Below are positions 41,623-50,135 of a stretch of DNA of 64,000 nucleotides, one piece after another. Made by a program: the position numbers and the translations under genes. The DNA lies in NCBI GenBank assembly GCA_015075185.1, contig JABTUW010000005.1, positions 124,001 to 188,000 of the forward strand. The letters run 5' to 3'. Origin of the DNA: Anaerolineales bacterium. Its GTDB lineage: Bacteria > Chloroflexota > Anaerolineae > 4572-78 > J111. Under the pieces are notes generated by a model. It was not told the DNA's origin. It worked only from the letters and a program-made list of their open reading frames with translations, and did no database searches. Every line of letters begins with the position of its first letter. Positions within the stretch are counted from its first letter, which is position 1.

Positions 41623-41661
41623 AGGCCCAGAGACAGAGAAAACAGACCTGATTGATGGGTA

Positions 41662-41745
41662 ATGGCTTCAAATGACAAACAACACTGGCGGTCAATCAGG
41701 AAAGGAGGGCGTTTGATCGAAATCGAACACGATTATCTCAGTTGA
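41662..41745 (+). other. Possible leader peptide between site C and the CMD gene
   Basis: A 27-codon open frame from ATG 41662 (MASNDKQHWRS) contains a ribosome site AGGAGGG (41703-41709). That site stands before an in-frame TTG at 41713, giving a 10-residue alternative (LIEIEHDYLS read as MIEIEHDYLS). The following 130 bases to 41874 are untranslated as far as I can see. Either peptide could be regulatory; evidence is weak. Confidence 0.25.
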
Positions 41746-41874
41746 ACGGTAGTTCAGGGGGTGGAGGTGAGACCGCTTCCAGGTGAAGTGCAAAGCCCGG
41801 CCCTCGCAATCTTAACAGGCTTTCATTTATAAATATCAAACAAATTACAATTCTTAACAAAGGAGAAAATTAAA

Positions 41875-42303
41875 ATGACCCCTCAAGAAACCAACGTTTA
41901 TATGAAAGAAAAGATGGGCTTTCTGCCGCGCATGTTTGCCACGGTCAACCAGATTGCTCCCCCCGCCGGCCAAACCTTTGCCGATTTCTACGCCACCATT
42001 TTTGGCAACGGCGCCCTGCCCCAGAGAATCAAAGAGTTGATGTTCATGTCAACCGGCGTGGCCTATTGCTCCCCGCGCTGCATCATCCACGTCCTCCCGG
42101 CCATCGAGGCAGGCGCGACCGACTCCGAGATCTTTGAGGCTGCCGCCGTCGGGATGATCGCCGCCGGTTTTGTCCCAGGTGGTCCCGGCATCCCCTACGC
42201 CTTTGAATACGCTGCCAAGTGCATGGACATTGCCGCCAAGTATCGCGCCGGCGAGGAGTGGGAATACCTGCCCGCGCCCAAGTTCAATCGCGGAGTTTAC
42301 TAA
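41875..42303 (+). CDS. Carboxymuconolactone decarboxylase/AhpD-family protein
   Basis: A 142-residue all-helical protein with AAAGGAG before ATG 41875. The CMD/AhpD core is present: ELMFMSTGVAYCSPRCIIHV, with a Cys-x3-Cys-x2-His active-site arrangement (AhpD itself uses CxxC then His), followed by AIEAGATDSEIFEAAAV. The cysteines suggest a peroxide- or thiol-related redox role rather than lactone decarboxylation. First gene behind SARP site C. Confidence 0.87.
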   Translation: MTPQETNVYMKEKMGFLPRMFATVNQIAPPAGQTFADFYATIFGNGALPQRIKELMFMSTGVAYCSPRCIIHVLPAIEAGATDSEIFEAAAVGMIAAGFVPGGPGIPYAFEYAAKCMDIAAKYRAGEEWEYLPAPKFNRGVY

Positions 42304-42317
42304 AATCAGCAGCTCTT

Positions 42318-42369
42318 AGAGATTGATTGGAGATTGGACTCGCTGCCAATCTCCAATCTCTCATTTTTT
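42318..42369 (+). terminator. Intrinsic terminator/attenuator
   Basis: The stem is made of AGAGATT and GGAGATTGG (42318-42337, with a four-base bulge) pairing with CCAATCTCCAATCTCT (42346-42361), followed by six Ts (42364-42369). The next gene's ribosome site starts at once, so this may attenuate expression of 42384. Confidence 0.75.
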
Positions 42370-42383
42370 GTGGAGGACATACG

Positions 42384-42761
42384 ATGAATGATAACGCCCC
42401 CTTGACCCAATTGGCCGCAGAGATGGCTCAACTCCAGCAGCAGATCGAACAGATGAACCAGCGTCTCGATATGATCTATGGCGCCGTCACTCGCCTGGCC
42501 GAGGCCAAAGCCACAGCGCCGTCACCCGTTGATCCGTGGGCCAAAGAAACGGCTGCCTCTCAGCGAGCTGCTGGGATGGCCTTCTCGGCCCAGGCGCTGC
42601 TGGACCCCGGCAGTATGTTAGCTTCATTACATCAGCACGCCGTCAAGACGGGTCTGAAGATACCCACCGAATCGGTTGAACGTTTGCAGGAGGGATTACC
42701 TGTAGGAGGGGTGAAGGATGGTAACCATTCCGGCGGCGGCGGGATGTTCGAGCAGCGCTGA
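42384..42761 (+). CDS. Coiled-coil protein of unknown function
   Basis: A 125-residue protein with GGAGGA before ATG 42384. Residues 8-48 form a coiled coil (MAQLQQQIEQMNQRLDMIY). The rest is of low complexity with a glycine-rich end (HSGGGGMFEQR). No motif or family is recognised; probably read through from the CMD gene. Confidence 0.6.
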   Translation: MNDNAPLTQLAAEMAQLQQQIEQMNQRLDMIYGAVTRLAEAKATAPSPVDPWAKETAASQRAAGMAFSAQALLDPGSMLASLHQHAVKTGLKIPTESVERLQEGLPVGGVKDGNHSGGGGMFEQR

Positions 42762-42794
42762 TACCGTGCTGAGGAAAAACACGATTGGCTGAGA

Positions 42795-42983
42795 CTAAAA
42801 CCCCCGAAAACGATAGCCCAGGCCGGTCACAGTTTCGATGGCCGCCGCGTGATGGTTAAGCTTCTTGCGCAGCGAGCGAGTCACCGAGTCGACCACATTG
42901 CTGCCGCCGCCATCGTACTCGTAGCCCCAAACTTCTTTGAACAGATCGGGCAGGGCCGGCACAAAAACCTGCCGCACCGGCTT
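42795..42983 (-). pseudogene. Truncated winged-helix response regulator end
   Basis: About 60 codons match the DNA-binding end of an OmpR-type regulator (LFKEVWGYEYDGG, NVVDSVTRSLRKKL, VTGLGYRFRGF). The receiver domain and the first part of the winged helix are absent; the fragment starts abruptly close to the palindrome at 42996. Not a functional gene. Confidence 0.72.
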
Positions 42984-42995
42984 AAAATCTAGCGA

Positions 42996-43028
42996 AACCC
43001 TGTCAGGTCTGATGGACCTGACAGGGTT
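42996..43028. repeat. REP-like 14-bp palindrome
   Basis: AACCCTGTCAGGTC (42996-43009) and GACCTGACAGGGTT (43015-43028) form a perfect hairpin with a five-base loop. This form is common among dispersed REP sequences of many bacteria. It borders the truncated regulator and may mark the breakpoint. Confidence 0.7.
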
Positions 43029-43154
43029 AAAACCGTGTTTTTGGCCCGGCTCTTAATTTTCCCAAAAATCTAAAATCCACAATCTAAAATTTCACAAAAA
43101 CCCAACTGGAAGACAGTATGGATTTAGATTTGTCTATCAAGCAGCCTTTACCTT

Positions 43155-43234
43155 ACCCAGATGGGTGATAGATTTTTAGGTTTTTGTACTCCTATAATAG
43201 CTCTTTTTACCCTTTTAGCTCACCCAAATGGGTG
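43155..43234 (+). promoter_or_regulatory. Two near-palindromic operators around a -10 box
   Basis: ACCCAGATGGGT (43155-43166) and CACCCAAATGGGTG (43221-43234) share the palindrome ACCCARATGGGT, 67 bp apart. TATAAT (43193-43198) lies between them. Two operators bracketing a promoter suggest looping or cooperative repression of the kinase gene at 43496. The remaining AT-rich sequence of 43029-43478 shows no gene. Confidence 0.5.
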
Positions 43235-43478
43235 TATGTTGGGTGAACAGAGAATGATATAGTATGTACATAACTGTGCTTCGTGTTTGCAAAAAATTCC
43301 TAATATGTGATAAAACCGATATTTTGAGCGGTCAGATTATATCATCAGAGGGATAGTCTTGTTATCCTCCCGATCATAATGGATAATATAATCTTCGCCT
43401 TCCTCTTTTCTTCTGCCGCTCATTGGATGTAATTGTTCTATTGGGTTAGCTTATCAGAATTCTACTACGGGGGTCAGG

Positions 43479-43495
43479 AAAGGAGAAACTCCTTT
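43479..43495 (+). promoter_or_regulatory. Hairpin hiding the ribosome site of the kinase gene
   Basis: AAAGGAG (43479-43485) is exactly complementary to CTCCTTT (43489-43495), with a three-base loop AAA. The start ATG begins at the next base. The ribosome site AAGGAG is thus inside a 7-bp stem and translation may be kept low or be regulated. Confidence 0.5.
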
Positions 43496-46081
43496 ATGAG
43501 CCAGGCTGCGACATCCACGAACGCCGAGCGAGTAAGAGAACAGCTAGAACGGATTCTGGCCGGCATCAAGGACGATTTTGTGATGTACGATCATGACTGG
43601 CGGTATGTCTATGTCAACGACCGGGCCGCCCAGACGCTCGGCTATCCCAAAGAGCAGCTCATTGGGCAGCGAATCTGGGATTTGTTCCCGGATGCAGTCG
43701 GCAATTTCTTCTACCAACAGGTTCACCAGGCTGTCGCCGAGGGACGAGAGATTACCTTTGAGTTCTACTATGAACCCTTTGCTCGCTGGTTCGAGAACCG
43801 GGCCTACCCTATTGCCGAGGGGCTGCTCCTCTTCACCGCCGACATCACCGAACGCAAGCACTGGGAGGCCCAGCGAGAACAGCTCCTGGCTCGGTTGGAG
43901 GCCGAATACGAGCGCCTTGAGACCATCTTACAGCAGATGCCGGCAGGGGTGGTCATTGCCGCTGCCCCTTCAGGTGAAACCCTGCTGGTCAATGAATATG
44001 CCAAATGGCTGACCGAATACGGCTTTGAGGTCAGCGCCGAAATCGAGCGGTACCAGGAGATCCAAACTTTCCAGGGACTGCATGCCGATGGTCGCCCTTA
44101 TAAGGCCGAAGAGTGGCCGCTCGCGCGTGCGGTGCGCCGGGGAGAAGTCGTTGCGAACGAGGAGATCGAACTGCTGCGGGCGGACGGCTCGCGGATCATC
44201 CTTCAAGCCAATGCCACGCCCATTCACAATACTGAGGGCCAAATTGTGGCCGGCGTGACCACCTTTGTAGACATCACGGCCCAAAAACGAGCCGAGCAAG
44301 CCCTGCGCGAGAGCGAAGCCCGCCTCCGCAGTAATGCTGAACGTATCGCCAGTCTGCAGGTGATTACCGCCAGGCTGTCCGAAGCACTGACTCCCTCGCA
44401 AGTGGCCCGGGTTATCCTCGATCATGGCCTCTCCGCTATCGGGGCCAGTGCAGCCTTAATTGCTTCACAGGGCCAGGCCGGCGCTGATTTCCAGGTGCTT
44501 GACTATACTGGCTATACGACCGAGATCATCGCCCCGTGGCGCTCTTTTCCAGCCCACCCGGGGATCCCGATGGCCGATGTGGTCCAATCGGGCCAGCCCC
44601 TCTTTATCAGTTCCAGGGAAGCGGCGGCAGAGCTGTACCCCACCATTATGGCAGGCAGCAAAATCACCAGCGCCGCCTGGGCCTTGCTGCCGCTCAAAGC
44701 CAAAGGAGGCATTATTGGCGGCCTGAGTATCGCCTTTGCCGAAGCCCGAGAATTTAGCTCGGATGAACGCGATTTTATGCTGACCCTGGCCCGGCTATGC
44801 GCCCAGGCGCTGGAGCGCGCCCGCCTCTACGAGGCCGAGACCATCGCCCGAACTGAAGCTGAAACGGCAGGGGAGCGGTTAGGTCTTTTAGTCGAGGCCA
44901 GCAGTGTTCTCATTGCTTCGACCAGCTATGAAACCGCCCTGGCTGACCTGGTCCGCCTGATTGTGCCGCGCCTGGCCGATTGGTGTGTAGTGGACGCTAT
45001 TGGCGAAGATGGCCTTTTTCACCGCCTGGCGATTGTTCACCGGGACCCGACCAAGTCAGACCTGGTCGAGGCACTGCAGCACCGCTATCAGGTGCTTGAG
45101 CCGCACCAAGAGCACACCATTACCAAAACGCTGAACCGCGGCCAATCCTGGTTCGACCCGGAGGTATCAGAAACCCGCCTGGCGGCTGAGGCGCGAGACG
45201 AGGAACATCTCAGACTGTTGCAGGGCCTGGGCTTTGCCTCAGAAATGGTCGTCCCGTTGGTGGCTCGCGGGCAGATCCTGGGCACGCTCACCTTTGTCAG
45301 AACGAGCAAGGAGCGGCGTTACAAGGCGGAGGATCTGTTTTTGGCCGAAGAGTTAGCCCGCCGCGCTGCCGTTGTCGTTGATAACGTCCGTTTGTTTGAA
45401 GCCGAGCGAGCGGCTCGGGCCGAGGCCGAAGCCAGCCAGCAGCGTCTGGCTGTGCTGGCCGAGATGCGCGAACGCAACCGCATGGCCCAGGAACTGCACG
45501 ATACGGTCGCGCAGGCGCTGGGGTACTTGAACTTGAAAATTGGAATGACTTACACCTCGCTGGCCAGCGGGCATGGCGATACGGCTTTGGCCAATCTCCA
45601 GGAGTTGAAACAGGTCATCGGCGAAACTTACACCGACGTCCGTGAGGAAATTTTTAACCTGCGGGCCAAGGTACTGTCGGGGCTTAGTTTTATGGAAGTA
45701 TTGAGTCGGTACATTGATAAGTACCGCCGTTTCTACAATCTAGAAATTCAGTTGATCCAGGAGACCGATCCAACCTTGTTTGAATTTCAACCGGAGGTAA
45801 CCACTCAGCTCGTCCGAACGATCCAGGAGGCGTTGATTAACATCCGTAAGCACGCCAAAGTCAATCGGGCGACGATCCGCTTAGGCCAGGAAGAGAGCGC
45901 CCTTTGCATCAGCATCGAAGATCAGGGCCAGGGTTTTGATCTGGCCCAAAGCAAAGAAAAGGATTCGAGTTTTGGTTTGCAGATCATGCAGGAGCGGGTC
46001 AAGAGCGTGGGGGGCAGCATGGACATCAAGACAGCTCCGGGCCAGGGCGCCCGGGTTATTCTACGTTTTGGTAAAGGGTGA
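43496..46081 (+). CDS. Soluble PAS/GAF histidine kinase
   Basis: An 861-residue cytosolic kinase; ATG 43496 is preferred to earlier starts because of the adjacent ribosome site. Order: PAS (about 12-120), second PAS with PAC (about 140-270), GAF (about 285-445), second GAF (about 455-620), HisKA_3 with phosphorylated His in MAQELHDTVAQAL, and HATPase (N box QEALINIRKHAKV, DQGQGFD, SFGLQIMQERV). No response regulator gene is adjacent, so its partner is elsewhere. The next gene is a shortened paralogue. Confidence 0.92.
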   Translation: MSQAATSTNAERVREQLERILAGIKDDFVMYDHDWRYVYVNDRAAQTLGYPKEQLIGQRIWDLFPDAVGNFFYQQVHQAVAEGREITFEFYYEPFARWFENRAYPIAEGLLLFTADITERKHWEAQREQLLARLEAEYERLETILQQMPAGVVIAAAPSGETLLVNEYAKWLTEYGFEVSAEIERYQEIQTFQGLHADGRPYKAEEWPLARAVRRGEVVANEEIELLRADGSRIILQANATPIHNTEGQIVAGVTTFVDITAQKRAEQALRESEARLRSNAERIASLQVITARLSEALTPSQVARVILDHGLSAIGASAALIASQGQAGADFQVLDYTGYTTEIIAPWRSFPAHPGIPMADVVQSGQPLFISSREAAAELYPTIMAGSKITSAAWALLPLKAKGGIIGGLSIAFAEAREFSSDERDFMLTLARLCAQALERARLYEAETIARTEAETAGERLGLLVEASSVLIASTSYETALADLVRLIVPRLADWCVVDAIGEDGLFHRLAIVHRDPTKSDLVEALQHRYQVLEPHQEHTITKTLNRGQSWFDPEVSETRLAAEARDEEHLRLLQGLGFASEMVVPLVARGQILGTLTFVRTSKERRYKAEDLFLAEELARRAAVVVDNVRLFEAERAARAEAEASQQRLAVLAEMRERNRMAQELHDTVAQALGYLNLKIGMTYTSLASGHGDTALANLQELKQVIGETYTDVREEIFNLRAKVLSGLSFMEVLSRYIDKYRRFYNLEIQLIQETDPTLFEFQPEVTTQLVRTIQEALINIRKHAKVNRATIRLGQEESALCISIEDQGQGFDLAQSKEKDSSFGLQIMQERVKSVGGSMDIKTAPGQGARVILRFGKG

Positions 46082-46089
46082 GGAGATAG

Positions 46090-48102
46090 ATGCCACGTCA
46101 ATTAGGACAACGACACCGGGATCTGCGGGCACACCATCAAAGATTAAAGACCCAGATGGGCGCTTTACAACAGGAAATAGCCGCCTGTAAGGAGGAAGCC
46201 GAGCGGCTGCGCCGAGCCATGGATACGGCTCAAATGAGCTACTGGCTTCTCTCCGAAAATGCCCGCGATATTGTGTTGTTTATCCGGGCCAGCGACGGCC
46301 GGATTGTTGAGGCCAACGCCGCCGCCGTTGCGGCCTACGGCTATGATTACCCCACGCTTCTCACCAAGACCATCTCTGACCTGCGCGAGCCTGCCACGCT
46401 TAACGCCCTTCCTGAGCAGATGCAGCAGGCCGATGCCGGTGGTATCCTGTTCGAAACGCGCCATCGCCGCAGCGACGGCTCTATCTTTCCAGTCGAGGTC
46501 AGCGCGCGCGGGGCCGATGTGGGCGAAGAACGCTTACTTTTAAGCATCATTCGCGATATTACCGAACGCAAACAGGCGGAAGCGGCTTTGCGCCGGGGCC
46601 AGGAGCGGCTGCAGATGGTGCTGCGGGCGGGACGGATGGGCTGGTGGGAGCGCGATTTGCGCACAAATGAAACCACCTGGTCCGACACTCTCTACGACCT
46701 GTTAGGCCAGGGAGCGCCGGGCAACCGCCCCAGCTACGAGCAGTTCCTGCAGCGGGTTCATCCCGACGACCGGCAAAAGGTGCAGGATCGAGTGCGCCGG
46801 GCCATTGATGAGCGAGGGGAGTACAGCGCGGAGTACCGGCTGGTCCATCCCAACAGCGGGGTTCGCTGGGTGCTGGAAAAGGGCCGGATTTTCTACGATC
46901 CGGCCGATCACTCGCAGCGCCTGGTCGGGGTGTCGTTCGATCTTACCCAGCGCAAATGGGTTGAGGAAGGCTTGCGCGAGAGTGAAGCTATTTTGCGCAG
47001 CTTTTACGACAATACGACCTTGCTGTTGGGCCTGGTTGAAATCGGTGAGGATGACATTCTGCATCTTTATGATAACCCGGCGACCCATCGCTTTTATGGG
47101 CTGCCAGCCGCCGAAAGCACGACCGGGCGTTGGGCCAGCTCTCTGGGGATGCCGCCAGCAGCGATTCGCGAGGGGCTGAGCCGCTTCCGGGAAAGTGAGC
47201 TGAGCGGGCAGCCGGTCAAGTTTGAATATGTTCACGACAGCCCCAGTGGTCCTCGCTGGCTGGCAGCTACGGTGGTCGTCATCGGGCCGGGTTTTTCCGG
47301 CCGTACTCGCTTCTGTTACGTCGCCGAAGACGTGACCGAACGCAAGCAGGTCGAAATAGGCCAGCAGGTCCTGGCTGAGGCAGGCCGGCTTCTAGCGATG
47401 TCGCTCAGCGTCACGGATCGGCTGGCCGAACTGGCTGAAATTGGGGTGAAGGCCATCGCCGAGTGGTGCGCGGTGAATCTGGTCGAGGCGGACGGGACCA
47501 TTCGCCTGGTTGCCGCCGCCCACCGCGAGCCGGGTAAAACGGCCCTGATCCACGAGCTGGCAGAGCGTTATCCCCTTGATTTGACTGCCCCTACCCGCAC
47601 CCCGGAAGTGCTGCGGACAGGAGAGGGCCGCCTGTATGCCGGCCTTTTCGAGGCTTTGCCCCCCGACCGCAGCCAGGACCCGGCGTATCGCCGCCTGCTG
47701 GCGCAGTTAGGCGGCCAGACGATCATCATCGCGCCGCTCGTCGCCAGGGAGCGGGTGCTCGGTTCCATCACTTGTGTCTCACGGCCGGGCCAGCGCTACA
47801 ATCGCGAGGACCTGGCCCTGGTCGAGGAGTTAGCCCGCCGGGCTGCTCTGGCGGTGGATAATGTTCGCCTCTATGAAGCCGAGCAGCAGGCCCGGCAAGA
47901 GGCTGAAGAAACTGCCGAACGCAGCCGGCTGGATCGAGACCTGCGCGAGACCGTAGTCCCGGCTTTGGAGAACTTGAATATGAGGATTGAACGGGTTCAG
48001 TCTCTGCTCGACAGCGGCCAGACCGACGCTGCCCAGGTAAACCTGCGGGAGTTGAAGCAGGTCGCTGCCGAAACCTACAGCCTCCTCTCCAAGTTGCTCT
48101 AG
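46090..48102 (+). CDS. PAS/GAF sensor protein with degenerate, truncated kinase end
   Basis: A 670-residue protein; AGGAG precedes ATG 46090, eight bases after the kinase stop. It has a coiled coil, a PAS domain with PAC, a second PAS (WWERDLRTNETTW), a third PAS (SFYDNTTLLLG) and a GAF domain. The C-terminus resembles the HisKA_3 helix of the upstream kinase (LDRDLRETVVPALENLNMRI, LRELKQVAAETYSLL), but the phospho-His is replaced by Arg and the ATPase domain is missing. It therefore cannot be a kinase and may sense signals and dimerise with its neighbour. Confidence 0.88.
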   Translation: MPRQLGQRHRDLRAHHQRLKTQMGALQQEIAACKEEAERLRRAMDTAQMSYWLLSENARDIVLFIRASDGRIVEANAAAVAAYGYDYPTLLTKTISDLREPATLNALPEQMQQADAGGILFETRHRRSDGSIFPVEVSARGADVGEERLLLSIIRDITERKQAEAALRRGQERLQMVLRAGRMGWWERDLRTNETTWSDTLYDLLGQGAPGNRPSYEQFLQRVHPDDRQKVQDRVRRAIDERGEYSAEYRLVHPNSGVRWVLEKGRIFYDPADHSQRLVGVSFDLTQRKWVEEGLRESEAILRSFYDNTTLLLGLVEIGEDDILHLYDNPATHRFYGLPAAESTTGRWASSLGMPPAAIREGLSRFRESELSGQPVKFEYVHDSPSGPRWLAATVVVIGPGFSGRTRFCYVAEDVTERKQVEIGQQVLAEAGRLLAMSLSVTDRLAELAEIGVKAIAEWCAVNLVEADGTIRLVAAAHREPGKTALIHELAERYPLDLTAPTRTPEVLRTGEGRLYAGLFEALPPDRSQDPAYRRLLAQLGGQTIIIAPLVARERVLGSITCVSRPGQRYNREDLALVEELARRAALAVDNVRLYEAEQQARQEAEETAERSRLDRDLRETVVPALENLNMRIERVQSLLDSGQTDAAQVNLRELKQVAAETYSLLSKLL

Positions 48103-48203
48103 CGCCCGCGTTAATCCGTTCAAATTTGCCTCTTCTTAGCCCGTCTATATCATGCTGAGTCCCGTTTTATAAATTATATCATTACACGAAAGGATTTGCG
48201 CCC

Positions 48204-50126
48204 TTGCAAGCACCGCCATCCCCTACCCCCCGTGAACGAGTTAAAACAGCGCTGCGCCATCAAGAACCGGATCGAACGCCGGTTGATTTTCTGGCTACTC
48301 CCGAAATCTGGCACAGACTGGTCGAGCGGCTCCAACCCGATGCTGCGGCTGTGGGTCATTCTGACTATTTTGACCCGGCCTGGGAAGCTATTCTGCGCCA
48401 TTTTGAGGTAGACTGCCGTCTCCTCTCCTATGACCAATTCTTTAACCCGCCTGACTCCGCCTTGCGCCCTCAGGCACAGGTGGATTGGTGGAGTTCCCTG
48501 AGCCGCTCCCTGCCCAACCGCATGTGGCGGCAGCGCCTGCCCGGCGGTGATTTTTACAGCCTGTGGGGGCAGCACATTCGCATCGTCAAAAATCCCGGCG
48601 GCGCTTACGAAGAGTTTGCCAGTTGGCCGCTGAAAAGCGCGGCTTCGCTGGCAGACCTCAAGAGCTTTCCCTGGCCGGACCCGGACTGGTGGGATTTCAG
48701 CCCCCTACCCGCCATTATCCGGCAGTGGGACGCCCACCAGGAGTACCACCTGCGCTTCCGTATCGGCTCCATTTTTGAAACCGCCTGGCAAATGCGCGGC
48801 TTGCAGGAATTTTTGATGGACCTGGTCATCCAGCCGGCCATCCCGCTCTACATTATGGACCGCCTTACCGAAATTTCGGTTGAAATTACCCGGCGGGTGC
48901 TGGCCCTGATCGGCAACCGGCTGGATATGCTTTACTTTTACGACGATGTGGCTACCCAGAACTCGCTCATGATTTCCCAGGAGATGTGGCGCGAGTACGT
49001 CCGGCCCCGCCAGGCCCAATTGGTCGAATTAGGCCGCGCCTCCAACATCCCGATCATGTATCACTGTGACGGCGCGATCTACCCTCTCATCCCCGAACTG
49101 ATTGAGATGGGCATTGACCTGCTTAACCCGGTCCAGCCCGACGCCAAAGGGATGGAACCGGAACGGCTCAAGTCCGAATTTGGCGACCGGCTCAGCTTTC
49201 ATGGCGGTATTGATATTATCAAAACTCTGCCCCGCGGCACGGAGGAAGATGTTCGCCGCGAAGTAGGCGAGCGGGTCCGGGTGCTGGGCCGGCAGGGGGG
49301 GTACATCATGGCCAGCTCCCACCATATCCAATCCGACACGCCGCTGGCCAACGTTTTTGCCATGTATGAGCTTGCCCTGCGCTACCGGCAGGAAGACAGC
49401 GCACCCGCGGCCTGGAAACCAGCCCCACAGCGCCGGGAAATGGCTGTGGTCGCGCCGGAAATTGTGGGCCCGGCGCACGGCAGCGCCGAGGAGCTGCTCG
49501 ACAGCCTTTACAATGCGGTGATTGACGGGGAACGGGCCGAAGTCCAGCAGGTCGTGCCGCGGTTGCTGGCAAGGGATATCCCCCCTGACGTTATCCTTTA
49601 CGAGGCCATGATTCCGGCTATGCAGGAGATCGGGCGGCAGTTTGAAAGCGGCTCCTGCTTTGTCCCGGAAATGCTGGTGGCGGCGCATGCCATGCAGGCC
49701 GGGCTGGACATCCTCAAGCCGCTGCTGGCCCAAACCGACATCCAGCCGGTGGCCAGGGCGGCAATTGGCACCATTCAGAGCGACATCCACGACATCGGCA
49801 AAAACCTGGTAATCATGATGCTGCAAGGGGCCGGCTTTGAGGTGGTTGACCTGGGAGTTAACACGCCGCCGGACAAGTTTATCCAGGCAATTAAAGAAGG
49901 GGCGCAACTGGTGGGCATGTCGGCCCTGCTGACCACGACGATGGTCAACATCCCCGCGACAATTCAGAAAATAAGCGAGGCCGGTCTGCGCGACCGGGTC
50001 AAAATTATTATCGGCGGCGCGCCCATTACCCAGGAGTTTGCCGACCATGCCGGCGCCGATGGCTTTGCCGCCGATGCGTCGCAAGCGGTGACGGTCGCCA
50101 AAGCGTTATTGGGGATTAGAGGTTAG
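48204..50126 (+). CDS. Fused UroD-type methyltransferase and corrinoid-binding protein
   Basis: A 640-residue protein, probably from TTG 48204 with GAAAGGA about nine bases before. Residues 1-400 are a uroporphyrinogen decarboxylase-like TIM barrel of the MtaA/MtbA methyltransferase branch (TPRERVKTALRHQEPDRTPV, DDVATQNSLMIS, MYHCDGAIYPLIPEL, LNPVQPDA). Residues 425-640 are a methionine synthase-like cap and B12-binding domain with the cobalt-ligand motif DIHDIGKNLV, then GVNTPPDKF and GGAPIT. Fusion of transferase and corrinoid carrier implies methyl transfer within one chain. The HxC zinc motif of MtaA appears as HCDG, so the acceptor may differ from coenzyme M. Confidence 0.9.
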   Translation: MQAPPSPTPRERVKTALRHQEPDRTPVDFLATPEIWHRLVERLQPDAAAVGHSDYFDPAWEAILRHFEVDCRLLSYDQFFNPPDSALRPQAQVDWWSSLSRSLPNRMWRQRLPGGDFYSLWGQHIRIVKNPGGAYEEFASWPLKSAASLADLKSFPWPDPDWWDFSPLPAIIRQWDAHQEYHLRFRIGSIFETAWQMRGLQEFLMDLVIQPAIPLYIMDRLTEISVEITRRVLALIGNRLDMLYFYDDVATQNSLMISQEMWREYVRPRQAQLVELGRASNIPIMYHCDGAIYPLIPELIEMGIDLLNPVQPDAKGMEPERLKSEFGDRLSFHGGIDIIKTLPRGTEEDVRREVGERVRVLGRQGGYIMASSHHIQSDTPLANVFAMYELALRYRQEDSAPAAWKPAPQRREMAVVAPEIVGPAHGSAEELLDSLYNAVIDGERAEVQQVVPRLLARDIPPDVILYEAMIPAMQEIGRQFESGSCFVPEMLVAAHAMQAGLDILKPLLAQTDIQPVARAAIGTIQSDIHDIGKNLVIMMLQGAGFEVVDLGVNTPPDKFIQAIKEGAQLVGMSALLTTTMVNIPATIQKISEAGLRDRVKIIIGGAPITQEFADHAGADGFAADASQAVTVAKALLGIRG

Positions 50127-50135
50127 AGGGAGCTG

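Noticed and set aside
41750..41815. tRNA-like start (GGTAGTTCAGGGGGTGG) in the site C leader
   Set aside because: It looks like a D-arm, but no acceptor stem, anticodon arm or T-loop sequence of normal form follows.
43029..43430. Additional small gene in the AT-rich region before the kinase
   Set aside because: No open frame with start, ribosome site and plausible product was found.
49029..50084. 351-codon open frame on the - strand
   Set aside because: Antisense of the corrinoid domain; composition and lack of motifs fit a GC-rich shadow frame.
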